Shown in pieces: positions 42,793 through 54,309 of a stretch of 64,000 nucleotides of DNA; position 1 is the stretch's first letter, and each line of letters begins with the position of its first letter. The stretch is from Pachysolen tannophilus NRRL Y-2460 (Eukaryota; Ascomycota; Pichiomycetes; Alaninales; Pachysolenaceae), in the NCBI GenBank assembly GCA_001661245.1, contig KV454012.1, positions 1,735,964-1,799,963 of the forward strand. The letters run 5' to 3'. The notes below the pieces were generated by a model, which had not been told where the DNA came from, searched no databases, and saw nothing but the letters and a program-made list of their open reading frames with translations. Made by a program: the position numbers and the translations under genes.

Positions 42793-45234
42793 ATGCCTGA
42801 TTCTAATGGTGATGAGCTTGAGAAGTTATTTGATTCGCTAAGGATAACTGGCAACAAGAATGGTGGTGATAGTGGTGGGTTTTCGAACAAGATTTATCGG
42901 TCATTGCTGCCTCCAAGAAGAAATCATTTGAGTCTTAAAAAAAACGATGAAGAGTTGAAGAAAGCTCTTGGTAGATCCAGAGAGAATGGAAATGATAGTC
43001 ATGGCCGTGTTTCTAATCGTGACCATGATCATTTCAGGAAATCGGATTTTGTTAATTCTGAAAAAAAAAATGCTAGTACAGGTTCTTGTGACAATGATTA
43101 CAGGAAAACTGGAAATACTGGTAGTATTGGTAATAGTGATGATTTTTTCAAAGCAATTCCAACAAATGATCCTAGCTGGGGTCACAAAAAATTGGATATT
43201 AACAAAATTAGGTCTTTGAATCGTATAACACCTCCTAAGGATGAGTATAATCCAAGAGATGTAATACGACATGATAGGTGGTCTAAATATTCTAATGGAA
43301 AATCTTTTGGATCTTTACTGCCTAAGGAAGGTGAAAATGTTTTAAATAAAAAGACTCCAATAAATCAAATTGAATCTGTAATTTCAGACTTGGCAGTGGA
43401 AGAAGAAACAAAAGAATCAGAGATCACGTTGAAGCCTGAAGATTTTGAAATTCAAGGATTAAATGTTAAGTTATTTCCTCATCAAGTAAATGGATTAAGA
43501 TTTTTACAGAAAAGAGAAAGTATGGATGAAATATTTAAAGGTGGAATGTTATGCGATGATATGGGATTAGGTAAAACTGTACAAACGTTGGCATTAATTG
43601 TTTCTAATAAACCGACTGAAACAGATTTAAAGACAATTGATGAATTGAAATTAAAAGCGACTTTAATAATATGTCCAGTAGCATTAGCAAGCCAATGGAA
43701 GGATGAGGCAGAAAGTAAATGTCCTGGAATAAAAGTATTAATTTTCCATGGTCCAAAGAGAACAGACTCAATAACAGAATTAGGCAAGTACGATATTGTA
43801 ATTACTTCTTATTTAACAGTTGTTTCTGAATTTGACAAGGCGAAATCGTCATCACCTCTTTATAAAGGTGTATGGTGGAGAATTGTGTTAGATGAGGCTC
43901 ATATAATTAAAAATAAGAAAACAAAAATGGCAATTGCTTGCTGCAATTTGAAATCATTTAAAAGATTTTGTTTAACAGGGACACCTGTTCAAAATAATAT
44001 AGATGAATTACAATCGTTATTTGTTTTCTTGAGAATCAATAAATATGCTAATATTGATGTATGGACGTCAGAAATTAAAAATTTAATAAAAGAATCACAA
44101 ACGGAGAAGCTGTTGAATCTTTTGAGTAAAGAATTGAAACAAATGATGTTAAGGAGAACGAAAGCTGTTCTAAATGCTTCTAACAATAGTGGGTTTGAGT
44201 TACCACAAAAGAAAATTCATAGGATTTTAATAAAATTCTATCCTTCAGAAAGAAAATTATACAGGGCAATTGAAGCCAAAATTTTGAATAATATTGGAGA
44301 TGATTTTGGTAAACTGGATGGTGGATTAGAATTAGGGCCTGAATTTGATTCTGTTAAATCATCATTTAAATTAAAAGATTTTAAATCTTCCGAGACTAAA
44401 AATGGTGGAACTAGTTATATTTATACTTTAGTTTATTTATTGAGATTACGTCAAGTAGCTTGTCATTGGAAACTTTTATTTGAAAATAATCCTGATAATG
44501 AGGAGACAGTTCATACTGAATTAACGACAAATTCTAAAAGCGATTCTGGTGGAAATGATTTAGATCAACTATTTGATTCTTTATCGATAAATACCAACAA
44601 TTGTGAAATTTGTATGAGTAAGATTGAGAATTCTTCAAATAAATTATGTGCTAATTGTTTAAATATGCTTAAACCCCCACTTGAATCTAAAAGCTTGATT
44701 TCAAATGCAAAAGTTGATAAATTATTATCTATATTATCGGAACAGAAAACACGCAAAACAATCATTTTTTCGGAATTTACCAAGATGTTGAGTATATTAG
44801 AAACAACTTTGAAATCACAAGGTTTTAAAGTAGTGAAATATATTGGATCCATGAATCGATTACAACGAGATGAAGTATTGACCAAGATGAAAACCGACCC
44901 AAATACAACGATTATGTTATGCTCTTTAAAATGTGCTTCACTAGGTTTAAATTTGACATGTGCCTCACGAGTTATACTATACAACCCACACTATAACCCT
45001 GCCATAATTGACCAAGCCATTGATAGAGTCTATAGACTAGGTCAGACACAGGCTGTGGATGTATATGAATTAATTGTTGACGATAGCATTGAATTGAAAA
45101 TATCGGAATTACAAGACAAGAAAAGAGCCCTAGCTCGGGCCGTTGCTGATGGAGATGAAACGGCAAAACTCAAGCTAGTCTCCAAATTGACAAGGGAAGA
45201 ACTAAAGACATTAATGTTTGGACCAGACAGATAA
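42793..45234 (+). CDS. SNF2-family DNA translocase, RAD5/ULS1-like with reduced RING
   Basis: Predicted 813-residue ATPase from ATG 42793 (MPDSNGDELEKLFDSLRITG); the frame upstream has no ATG. Residues 1-220 are hydrophilic. Helicase lobe 1 shows FPHQVNGLRFLQ, Walker A CDDMGLGKTVQTLALI, Walker B VLDEAHIIKN and CLTGTPVQNNIDELQSLFVF. A linker and Cys-rich insert CEICMSKIENSSNKLCANC precede lobe 2, which has KTIIFSEFTKMLSILE, LCSLKCASLGLNLTCASRVI and QAIDRVYRLGQTQAV. The position of the Cys insert between lobes is that of the RING finger in Rad5, Rad16 and Uls1, but only four to five cysteines remain, so E3 activity is doubtful. The overall pattern is nearest to Uls1-like SUMO-linked translocases; this is family-level inference. 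Confidence 0.8.
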   Translation: MPDSNGDELEKLFDSLRITGNKNGGDSGGFSNKIYRSLLPPRRNHLSLKKNDEELKKALGRSRENGNDSHGRVSNRDHDHFRKSDFVNSEKKNASTGSCDNDYRKTGNTGSIGNSDDFFKAIPTNDPSWGHKKLDINKIRSLNRITPPKDEYNPRDVIRHDRWSKYSNGKSFGSLLPKEGENVLNKKTPINQIESVISDLAVEEETKESEITLKPEDFEIQGLNVKLFPHQVNGLRFLQKRESMDEIFKGGMLCDDMGLGKTVQTLALIVSNKPTETDLKTIDELKLKATLIICPVALASQWKDEAESKCPGIKVLIFHGPKRTDSITELGKYDIVITSYLTVVSEFDKAKSSSPLYKGVWWRIVLDEAHIIKNKKTKMAIACCNLKSFKRFCLTGTPVQNNIDELQSLFVFLRINKYANIDVWTSEIKNLIKESQTEKLLNLLSKELKQMMLRRTKAVLNASNNSGFELPQKKIHRILIKFYPSERKLYRAIEAKILNNIGDDFGKLDGGLELGPEFDSVKSSFKLKDFKSSETKNGGTSYIYTLVYLLRLRQVACHWKLLFENNPDNEETVHTELTTNSKSDSGGNDLDQLFDSLSINTNNCEICMSKIENSSNKLCANCLNMLKPPLESKSLISNAKVDKLLSILSEQKTRKTIIFSEFTKMLSILETTLKSQGFKVVKYIGSMNRLQRDEVLTKMKTDPNTTIMLCSLKCASLGLNLTCASRVILYNPHYNPAIIDQAIDRVYRLGQTQAVDVYELIVDDSIELKISELQDKKRALARAVADGDETAKLKLVSKLTREELKTLMFGPDR

Positions 45235-45247
45235 ATCACCAAATACT

Positions 45248-45278
<31 letters not shown>

Positions 45279-45698
45279 GCAATATGATGATGGTACATCA
45301 TCGTACACCAAACTCGTAGTAGTTAACGTAGTTAACGTAGTTAACAAATGTTTTCCTCTTTTGGAACACTTGGCTTTCAAATGCACTACTTTGGTTTTTT
45401 ATACATATTTTTTCCCACCAAATTACATCAAATTACACCAAAAGAGAGAAAGAGCGCGTGAACGGTTGACCGGCTGATTCTTTTGACCGAATAAATTTGA
45501 GGAGAAAACCTTTAAGGAATACATGAATTTATCACTTTTAAGCTATTATACAAACAATTAGATATATATACATTTATGTTGTATATAAAGTGTCCGACGT
45601 CTCCTATTTGATTAATTTTCTTTTAATTTAACTTATTTTATTTTTAAAAGGGAAAAAAGAAAAAAGAAAAAAGACAAGAAATTTATTTTTATAAAAGA
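45235..45698 (+). promoter_or_regulatory. PEX11 upstream region
   Basis: This spacer of 464 bases has a (TA)n run at 45254-45277 after the helicase stop and a triplicated GTAGTTAAC unit near 45319-45343. GAGCGCGTGAACGGTTGACCGGCTG lies near 45449-45475 in pieces that include CGG and CCG triplets. An AAAAGAAAAAAG tract directly precedes PEX11. No RNA gene is recognised. Confidence 0.4.
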
Positions 45699-46544
45699 AT
45701 GAGTTCAACTAACATAAGTAATTTTAAAATGGTTTGCGATACTGTAATTTATCATCCAACTTTGGTTAGATTGAAAAAATTTTTAGATGCTACTGGTAAG
45801 TTTTAATTGAAGAATTTGGGAAAGAGAAGGTTTTTTTTTTCCCATTTGTATTGTATCATTATTACTAATATTTTAATGTAAATAGCTGGAAGAGAGAAGG
45901 CACTTCGTCTTCTTCAATATTTGTGTCGGTTTTTATCTTATTATTGTTATCAAAAAGGTTTTAATCTTGACACAATTCAATTGTTTAAAAAAATCCAAGG
46001 CATTATAACAACTAACAGGAAGGCCTTGAGATTCTTAAAGCCATTGAATCATTTGACAAATGCTTCCAAGACTTTTGATAATAAATTAATGGATAGTATC
46101 TTACGTTATACTGCAGTTTCAAAAGATATTGCATACGTTTTTTATTTATCTTTAGATTCAATTAATTGGTTCAAGATGTTAGGTATTATATCCCATAAAA
46201 AATTCCCTAAAAATCAAAAATATACAAATTGGTGTTGGTGTATTGGGTTAATATCTGGATTATTAAATGATTTAAGAAAAATTCAAATATCTCATGAAAA
46301 GAAAGTTGCCTTATTGAAATGTGAAGATGAGAAAAAAGACGAAAAAGAAGTGAAAATCTTGCTACTGGATGCTATTAAACTAGGTCATACTGCAAAGAGA
46401 AGACTATGTTGGGATTTGTTAGATATCTTTATTGTTTTAAATAACTTGAAATTCTTAAACTTTGATGACGGCCTGATTGGTGGTGCAGGTGTGATCACCT
46501 CAATCTTGGGTCTACAGGACATTTGGAGTAACATAAAAGTATGA
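45699..46544 (+). CDS. PEX11: Peroxisome proliferation factor PEX11 (spliced)
   Basis: Peroxisomal membrane protein that elongates membranes before fission. Exon 1 is 45699-45795, the intron 45796-45885 (donor GTAAGT, branch TACTAAT at 45863-45869, acceptor TAG), exon 2 45886-46544. The product has 251 residues. The first ten residues (MSSTNISNFK) precede MVCDTVIYHPTLVRLKKFLD, which is the yeast start MVCDTLVYHPSVTRFVKFLD, so Met11 is a possible second start. Conserved blocks are AGREKALRLLQYLCRFLSYY, RKALRFLKPLNHL, NWCWCIGLISGLLNDLRKIQ and GVITSILGLQDIW. In S. cerevisiae PEX11 (YOL147C) sits between SPT20 and PSF3/CTR9; all are present in this window. Confidence 0.96.
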
Positions 46545-46919
46545 CCCAAAAACAACCAAAGCTAGACTTTTTCATTTTTTCATCTATTTTTTTTCCCACC
46601 TCTTTGCCCTCATATAAAATGTAACTTTTATTTTATAATATATATTCCAAAGTATATTAGTACTGTGATATACATTTGGTTATTATAGAAAAACAACAGT
46701 AGTGCACAAACGTACAAAAACATTATCTTTTTTTTTTCTTTTTTTTTTGCTGATTTTTTCATCATCAACAAAAATATCATTTAATCTCTCTGTAACCATA
46801 ATATAAATAAATCTTTATTAAATTTTATTAGGAAATATTGTATTTATCTATCTTTATATATATATGTGTATATATATATATCTATATATGTATATGTATA
46901 TGTATATATATTGTTAATA
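46545..46919 (+). promoter_or_regulatory. CTR9 upstream region
   Basis: This spacer of 375 bases contains T-rich tracts near 46728-46748 and a TATA/TATG microsatellite at 46855-46911 that runs almost to the start codon. The reading frame is open through this microsatellite with an in-frame ATG-free stretch, so it is not translated in my model. Confidence 0.45.
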
Positions 46920-49900
46920 ATGGCGGTTAGATTAAATAGTAATGGAAGCTCTTTATTGTTGAGTTCTGAGTTTTACTCGAGTCAGCTATCAGATTCTCAA
47001 AAACAAGAAACTGAAAAATATAATACTGTTGATATTTCTATTAAAGATAGTGAAGGTGAAATTGTTACTATAGATTTGACTGATGAATTACCGGATCCAT
47101 CTGAGATTTCGACGTTATTGACTAATGAAAATTGTGGGATTGAGATTTGGTTATCAATTGCCAAGAGTTATGCGGTGAATAATAAAATTGATGAAGCGTT
47201 AGAAGTAATTGATAATGCTTTAAAAGCTCCATATATTGTTGATGTTCCAAATTTTAATAAAGTTGGTTTTAATAATTTACTTATTTGGATTTATTTGAAA
47301 AAAAATGATTTAGCTAGTGCTATTCAAGAATCTAATAATGTTAATCAAATTGGTATTTCAACAGTTAATTTAATTGCACGAGGCATTTTAAATTTGAAAA
47401 ATAATAATATTGAAGTTGCTTATGAAAATTTTGATAGAATTTTGAAAAAACAACCAAATAATTGTTATGCATTATTAGGTAAAGCTAATGTTTTATTTCA
47501 TAGGAAAAATTATTCTCATGCTTTAAAATTATATCAACATGTTTTAACTTTAAATCCTTTAATGAAACCTGATCCAAGATTAGGTATTGGATTATGTTTT
47601 TGGTCTTTAAACAATAAAAATTTAGCTGCAAAAGCTTGGCAAAATTCTTTAAAAGTTAATCCTAATAATAATTTAGAAGCTAAGATATTAATAACTTTAC
47701 ATAAATTGGATGATACTTTTATAAATTCAAATGATGATAAAGAATTTGATGAAAATTATAATGAATCTTTAACGTTATTGAATTCATCATTAAAAGAATC
47801 AAATTCAAATCCAGTACTATTATTAGTATTGAGTTCATATTATTTTTCACATGAAGATTATGATACAGTTGAAAAATTATGTACTAGTATTATTAAAAGT
47901 GATTCACAAAATTTACCAAATGTATTAAGTGAAGCAAATTTTTGGTTAGCAAGATGTTATTTTGCTAAAAAAGATTTCATTAATTCTACCAGAATTTTCC
48001 ATGATGCTATTAAACTTAATGATGCTAATGTCTTGGCTAAAATTGGAATGGTTCAATCTCAAATCGCAAGAAGATCATTTGAAGAAGCTATTATCTCTTT
48101 AGAGAATCTTATAAAAACCAATGGGAAACTTGCAGAACCAAATTATCTTATGGGATTATTATATAATCATAAAAAACATAATTCAAAAGCGATTCAGTTT
48201 TTAGAAAAATATGTAAACTTGGCAACGGAAGAGAAAGAACAAATCCATGTTAATGCTTATTTGACTTTATCTGAATTATATGAAAGTACAGATTTAAATA
48301 AATCTTTGGAATATTTATCTAAATCAATAGAATTGTTTCAGGCTTACCCAGATCAGGAAATTCCACTTGAACTTTTCAATAATATTGGTGTTTTCTATTA
48401 TTTAAAAGGTAATTTTGAATCATCCATTAAATTTTTTGAAACTGCATTAGAAAAAGTATCTCCTCAAAATCCAGAACTTAAAGTCTCTGTTAATTATAAT
48501 AGGACAAGAGTTTTAGAAACTTCTAACATAACCCAAGCAGAGGAAATTTATTTAACAATATTGGATAAAGTTCCTTTGTATTTATCAGCAAAATTAAGAT
48601 TATTATTATTATCTTGCCTATCCAAGAAAGATGAATTACCTGAATTGTATAAAGAAGTTGAAGAATTGTTAGAAAGTAACCAAGATGTTATGGAAGTTAG
48701 ATCATTTTACGGTTGGTTTATAAAGAAGTTTGGTAAGACTTTACAGTTAGATAAAGATTTGGAAAGTAGGCATCATAAGGAAACTTTGATGAAATATAGT
48801 TCCCATGATTCATTTGCATTAATAAGTTTAGGTAATGCTTATTTATCCATAGCAAAAGAAATTAGACCAAACTCAAGAGAACTAGAAGATAAGAAAAATC
48901 AATATTATGTTAGAGCTACACAGTTGTTTCAAAAAGTCTTATCTTTAGATAAAAAGAATTTATATGCTGCACAAGGTTTAGCAATAACTTTAGCTGAATT
49001 AAAACATTATAATTTGGCTTTAGAAATTTTCAGAAAATTGAAAAATGATATGACAAAGAATGAATCTACAAATCATGATATTTCTATATATTTGAATTTG
49101 GGTAATTTATTGATTATAAACAGGAATTATTCCAAGGCAATTGAAAATTATGAGCAAGCGTTAAAGATGACGGACAGTAAAGATTCCAAGATTTTGTCAT
49201 TAATTGGTAGGGCTTGGTTGTTAAGAGGTTTCCAAGAAAAATCTCATGAATCTTTTAAAAAATCTTTAGAATACTCGGAGAAGGCTTATATCTTAAATAA
49301 GATTCCAGCTTTGAAATTCAATATTGCATTTGTTCAATTTCAGATAGCAGAATTCATTAAGAAATTACCACCTCAAAAGAGAAATCTTTCAATGATTGAA
49401 GAATCATTAGTTGGATTAGAAGAAGCAATTAAGAGTTTACTCGAATTAGCACAATTACCTGATGCTCCATATTCTTCAGAAGAATTAAAGTCAAGAGTTT
49501 CTATGGGATCAGGAACTATCAAGAACCAATTAGAAAGATTGTTACAAGAACAAAAAGAATACGAAGTTAATTTCAGCAATAAATTAAAAGAAGCCAAGAA
49601 ATTACAGGAAGAAGAACGATTGAAGATTTTGAAAGAACAAGAGGAATCTAAAGAAAAGGAAAGATTAGCAACAGAGCAATTAGTTGAGCAAAGAAAGAAA
49701 TTGGATCAACAAGCCCAAGAATGGTTAGAGCAATTGAGAGATAATGAAAAGGATGAAAATGATATCCTAGATGATCAAGCTGCCCCAGACGATGATGCAG
49801 TTGCTACCAGGAAATCTACCAAGAAGACAACAAACAATGGCTCGACAAGTGGCACGAAAAAGAAGTTATCGAAAAAGAGAAAAATCATAGTATCTGACAA

Positions 49901-50168
49901 TGAAGATTCTGCCTCTTCAACTGCTGAATCTGACCTTGAAGATGACGACAACTCTCTGCAAAACGAAAACAACGGTGAGCACAAAAAGGCCTCTAAAAAT
50001 GGAGGAAAGCAAACAAATTCTACCAAGAAAAAGAAGAGAAAGTTGGTTGCTGCTTCTGCAAGCCCATCCAAGAAGTCTCAGTTATCTAACGATTTTATCT
50101 TGGATAGTGATGAAGAGTTGGAAGATGAAAAATTTGAAGAAGATGAAGAGGAGAATACTGACAAATAG
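46920..50168 (+). CDS. CTR9: Paf1 complex TPR subunit CTR9
   Basis: Scaffold of the Paf1 complex, which travels with RNA polymerase II and promotes histone H2B ubiquitination and H3 methylation. From ATG 46920 (MAVRLNSNGSSLLLSSEFYS) the protein has 1082 residues, as in yeast (1077). The N-terminal VTIDLTDELPDPSEISTLL and CGIEIWLSIAKSYAVNNKID start an array of about 15-18 TPR repeats to residue 830, for example NNIGVFYYLKGNFESSIKFF and LGNLLIINRNYSKAIENYEQ. A charged coiled coil rich in Lys/Glu (about 870-950) and an acidic/basic tail follow. The longer open frame before 46920 runs through TATA repeats and is rejected as coding. The neighbours are NOP8 and RIB4, as in YOL145-YOL143. Confidence 0.95.
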   Translation: MAVRLNSNGSSLLLSSEFYSSQLSDSQKQETEKYNTVDISIKDSEGEIVTIDLTDELPDPSEISTLLTNENCGIEIWLSIAKSYAVNNKIDEALEVIDNALKAPYIVDVPNFNKVGFNNLLIWIYLKKNDLASAIQESNNVNQIGISTVNLIARGILNLKNNNIEVAYENFDRILKKQPNNCYALLGKANVLFHRKNYSHALKLYQHVLTLNPLMKPDPRLGIGLCFWSLNNKNLAAKAWQNSLKVNPNNNLEAKILITLHKLDDTFINSNDDKEFDENYNESLTLLNSSLKESNSNPVLLLVLSSYYFSHEDYDTVEKLCTSIIKSDSQNLPNVLSEANFWLARCYFAKKDFINSTRIFHDAIKLNDANVLAKIGMVQSQIARRSFEEAIISLENLIKTNGKLAEPNYLMGLLYNHKKHNSKAIQFLEKYVNLATEEKEQIHVNAYLTLSELYESTDLNKSLEYLSKSIELFQAYPDQEIPLELFNNIGVFYYLKGNFESSIKFFETALEKVSPQNPELKVSVNYNRTRVLETSNITQAEEIYLTILDKVPLYLSAKLRLLLLSCLSKKDELPELYKEVEELLESNQDVMEVRSFYGWFIKKFGKTLQLDKDLESRHHKETLMKYSSHDSFALISLGNAYLSIAKEIRPNSRELEDKKNQYYVRATQLFQKVLSLDKKNLYAAQGLAITLAELKHYNLALEIFRKLKNDMTKNESTNHDISIYLNLGNLLIINRNYSKAIENYEQALKMTDSKDSKILSLIGRAWLLRGFQEKSHESFKKSLEYSEKAYILNKIPALKFNIAFVQFQIAEFIKKLPPQKRNLSMIEESLVGLEEAIKSLLELAQLPDAPYSSEELKSRVSMGSGTIKNQLERLLQEQKEYEVNFSNKLKEAKKLQEEERLKILKEQEESKEKERLATEQLVEQRKKLDQQAQEWLEQLRDNEKDENDILDDQAAPDDDAVATRKSTKKTTNNGSTSGTKKKLSKKRKIIVSDNEDSASSTAESDLEDDDNSLQNENNGEHKKASKNGGKQTNSTKKKKRKLVAASASPSKKSQLSNDFILDSDEELEDEKFEEDEEENTDK

Positions 50169-50550
50169 AATTTTCAAGATGTGTATTTTATCTAATATCT
50201 GAAAGCTGAGCTAACTAACTATTTTTAAATTTTTCCAAAATTCCTTTCTCAACGTTTTTTATTGTACTATTATGTTAATACACTTATTACTTCTGTTATT
50301 ATTTTTTAATTCTCCATATACTGATTGTAGGTTTTCTGCTTTTTTCTTTTTTGGGTTTTACCTGTGTTTTCCGGAGACGGAGAAGTATTGACTAAAATGT
50401 TCTCCGAGATGACTGAAATTATCTTCTCCGCGAAGTTAAAAATTTTTCTTCAGATTTTTATCTGTAGGTGAAGAAGAAGAAGAGGAAGGGTATTACAACT
50501 AATTAACTGATAATTTGTTATTGGAAGATTGTACTGAAACTGTTACTTTC
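50169..50550 (+). promoter_or_regulatory. NOP8 upstream region with CGGAGA repeats
   Basis: This spacer of 382 bases contains TTTTCCGGAGACGGAGAAG near 50369-50387, TTCTCCGAGATG near 50401 and TTCTCCGCGAAG near 50423-50435. That is four CGGAGA/TCTCCG copies within 70 bases in both orientations. AAAAATTTTTC near 50440 resembles the RRPE element of ribosome-biogenesis genes. No gene is seen. Confidence 0.45.
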
Positions 50551-52161
50551 ATGCCTGTTGATGATATGGAGAACTCAAGAAATGAGATGAGTTGTACGCG
50601 TCTTTATATTGGTGGTATTTCTCCACAGTTAGCGGAGAATATTGAAGAGCTAGAAGATAGGTTATCAAGATATGGGAATATAAAATCATCTATAGAATTG
50701 CATAGGAAGCCCACAATTGATAATTTTTTCGGTTTTGTTGATATTGAAATCTTACCAGAGAAGTTAGCTGATGTGAAAAGGACTTTGAGTGGTTTTAAAT
50801 TTATGAATTCTAGATTACTGATAAATGTGAGTGATAAGGGTTTTAAGGAACGGTGGAAGGAAGATGCTGAGAGACCTGATTTGTTAGCTGAGGATAGAAT
50901 AAAGAGAAACAAAATAGCGTTGGCAAGACAGGAAAGAATTGAAAATAGGAATGTATTTATTAGAGAAGGGGTTTTGGTGAAAGGTAGATTAAGAAAGACC
51001 CCGAGAAAGAATTTGAAGAATTTAACTTTTAAAGTTGAAATAAATGGACGAATAAAAATTTTCAAATGTCAAAAGAAAAAGCTTTGGGGTGTTGATAAGA
51101 ACAGAAAAATTAGGGATTTGACTTTTAAATTTGTAAATAACCAATGGAGAGATGGTAATGATCATGTAATTGAAAGTTTAGAATTGAAAAATAATTTACA
51201 AAAAATATTATTGGGAGGTGATATTGTTGAAGCGAAAAATTTAGAATTATCATTGGATGACACTGAAAATAATGAAGAAGAATTACTGGAAGAGAAAAAA
51301 AGAAATAACAAGATATTGGAAAATTTGTTTTCGCAATTTGATTTTGAAAAACCTGTTGCTGTAGAAGATATTGATGCCAAAGAATCATCTGGTGAGTCAG
51401 AATATGAATATGAAGCTGTTTATAATAGCGATGATCAGGATAAGAACGAAACAGATTCATATGGTGTTCCGGAGAAATCATGCACTTCTAATAACTTGCT
51501 TGAAGATTTTTTGAAATCTAACCCTATGAATCCAGAAAAAAAACCGTTTGATGAACAAGAAGAAGAAGAAGATGATGATGATGATGAAATTTACAAGCAA
51601 GTAGAAAGTGATCATGAAAAAGTTGAGGAGAATTTGAAAAAGGCAGTTCAAGATACTGATGAAGAATTCATCCCGACATTTACCAAGAGTATTGAGAAAA
51701 CAGACATAGAAGAAAATCAAACGGAAAAATTGAGAAGTTTATTAAATCCGGCTGCTTCAGAGAAGACATCTTCTTCTTTCAAATTATCTGTGGATTCTGA
51801 TATTGAAGAAGAAAATGACATGAATTATGAGAGTCATAATAATAATAATGGGAGCGTAACAGCAACGCTATTATCATCAAAGGAATTAAAAGAGATTCAG
51901 AAAGTGCAAAATGATGCCAAGCTCTCTTTATTAACATCTGTAAAAAAATCAACACATGGTTTGTTTTTTCTGCATTTTGACTCTCCATTTTTAGTGGCTC
52001 AATCACAGTTATCTAAATTGGATGTTGGAAGCACACATTCAACTGAAAATTATGATGAATGGTTTTACGAAAACAGAGGTCTGCTTAATAGAGAATTTAA
52101 AAGAAAAAGAAGAGATGTATTGAGACAGTATAAAAAAAAAATAGTCATTCATCAAATATGA
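50551..52161 (+). CDS. NOP8: 60S ribosome biogenesis factor NOP8
   Basis: Nucleolar protein required for early 60S assembly. ATG 50551 (MPVDDMENSRNEMSCTRLYI) gives 536 residues (yeast about 484); the frame upstream has no ATG. An N-terminal RRM is visible: RNP2-like CTRLYIGGISPQL near 15-27 and RNP1-like NFFGFVDIEI near 62-71. A basic segment (FKERWKEDAERPD) follows, then a long acidic Glu/Asp/Ser-rich middle. The end, NYDEWFYENRGLLNREFKRK, is a WFYxNR-type motif seen at the C-terminus of Nop8 proteins. The assignment is helped by its place between CTR9 and RIB4 as in S. cerevisiae. Confidence 0.86.
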   Translation: MPVDDMENSRNEMSCTRLYIGGISPQLAENIEELEDRLSRYGNIKSSIELHRKPTIDNFFGFVDIEILPEKLADVKRTLSGFKFMNSRLLINVSDKGFKERWKEDAERPDLLAEDRIKRNKIALARQERIENRNVFIREGVLVKGRLRKTPRKNLKNLTFKVEINGRIKIFKCQKKKLWGVDKNRKIRDLTFKFVNNQWRDGNDHVIESLELKNNLQKILLGGDIVEAKNLELSLDDTENNEEELLEEKKRNNKILENLFSQFDFEKPVAVEDIDAKESSGESEYEYEAVYNSDDQDKNETDSYGVPEKSCTSNNLLEDFLKSNPMNPEKKPFDEQEEEEDDDDDEIYKQVESDHEKVEENLKKAVQDTDEEFIPTFTKSIEKTDIEENQTEKLRSLLNPAASEKTSSSFKLSVDSDIEEENDMNYESHNNNNGSVTATLLSSKELKEIQKVQNDAKLSLLTSVKKSTHGLFFLHFDSPFLVAQSQLSKLDVGSTHSTENYDEWFYENRGLLNREFKRKRRDVLRQYKKKIVIHQI

Positions 52162-52303
52162 TGATTTAAACTTGATGTGTTTTAAGTCTTGTAAATTATG
52201 TTTTAGATAAATGAAATGTTGTTTTTTTTTTTTTTTTTTTTCTAAAAAACTTTTTGAATTTTTATTTCAAGAAATACCATAAATGTAAATAAGTTTCCTT
52301 GAT

Positions 52304-53336
<1,033 letters not shown>

Positions 53337-54044
53337 TTACTCAAAGACTAGATCATTTTTAATTTCTTTATCCATTTGATCTTTTAATTTTTTATATTCA
53401 TGATAAGTTATCTTTGTCTTATAACCTTCATATTTAATTACTTGTAAATTTTTTAAATCTAATAATTTTGTACCTGCTGGGCAACCTGCTTTTCTTATTA
53501 AATTTTTCAAAGTTTGTTCTTTATCCCAATTTTGTTCTATTGCAACTTCTGGTAAAAAAGTAGCACCCATTTTTTTAGAATGAAACATAAATGAAATTTT
53601 AATACCATTTTTACCTAATTCCCAATCAATTGGATCTTGACATTGTTGAAAATTCTTCAATAATGTTACAGAACATTCCAATTGATTCAATTCACTTAAT
53701 CCAATTGGTTTAAACCTAGAATCTTGGAAAGCTGCAATTGTAGCATACTCTCTAATCCCTTCTTCTACTTCTAAATCACTAAAACAACCAATACAACCTC
53801 TTAATAATCTATTATCAGAATCTTCATCTAAATTATTTGAAGGATCCACTAATACATTCCAAGTGACAAATAATGGTGAAGGTGGATCATCTTCTTCTAC
53901 AGGAAACTTGCAATATTTCTTATAAGTCGATAAGCTATAACTTTTAAAAGAAGATGGAGAACCTGAAGATGATTTCCTCAATAATGTCATTAGTAAGCTA
54001 TCAAATGCCAAAGCAGCATACGGAGAAAACTTTGAGGCACACAT
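53337..54044 (-). CDS. AMMECR1-family protein (YOR289W-like)
   Basis: Conserved protein of 235 residues of unknown biochemical role, present from archaea to humans. Family marks are CASKFSPYAALAFDSLL at the start, the signature LLRGCIGCFSDLEVEEGIRE (consensus LRGCIG, residues 79-98), AAFQDSRFKPIGLSELNQLE, and a later GIKISFMFHSKKMGATFLPE and WDKEQTLKNLIRKAGCPAGT. The yeast counterpart is YOR289W (about 251 residues). No localisation signal is visible. ATG at 54044 is the first in frame. It is divergent from PBP1. Confidence 0.9.
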   Translation of the reverse strand: MCASKFSPYAALAFDSLLMTLLRKSSSGSPSSFKSYSLSTYKKYCKFPVEEDDPPSPLFVTWNVLVDPSNNLDEDSDNRLLRGCIGCFSDLEVEEGIREYATIAAFQDSRFKPIGLSELNQLECSVTLLKNFQQCQDPIDWELGKNGIKISFMFHSKKMGATFLPEVAIEQNWDKEQTLKNLIRKAGCPAGTKLLDLKNLQVIKYEGYKTKITYHEYKKLKDQMDKEIKNDLVFE

Positions 54045-54270
54045 CCTAGCTAGCTATAGTTCCCCAAGAAAGAAAATTTCAAAATCAACAATTTCAACAA
54101 ATTGATAAAAATATATATCAAAAAAAAAAAAAATTGATATAGATAAACAGGGAGAGACACACAATCAATTAATCCATCCCATCTACCTGTGCCTGTGCCT
54201 GTGCCTGTGCCAATACCATTTCCCCCATATTACACTATGCTCCGAAAAGGGAAGGTGAAAAATTTCAGTG

Positions 54271-54309
<39 letters not shown>

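Noticed and set aside
46866-46919. N-terminal extension of CTR9 through TATA repeats
   Set aside because: The Tyr/Ile/Val repeat peptide is microsatellite translation; the conserved-length protein starts at 46920.
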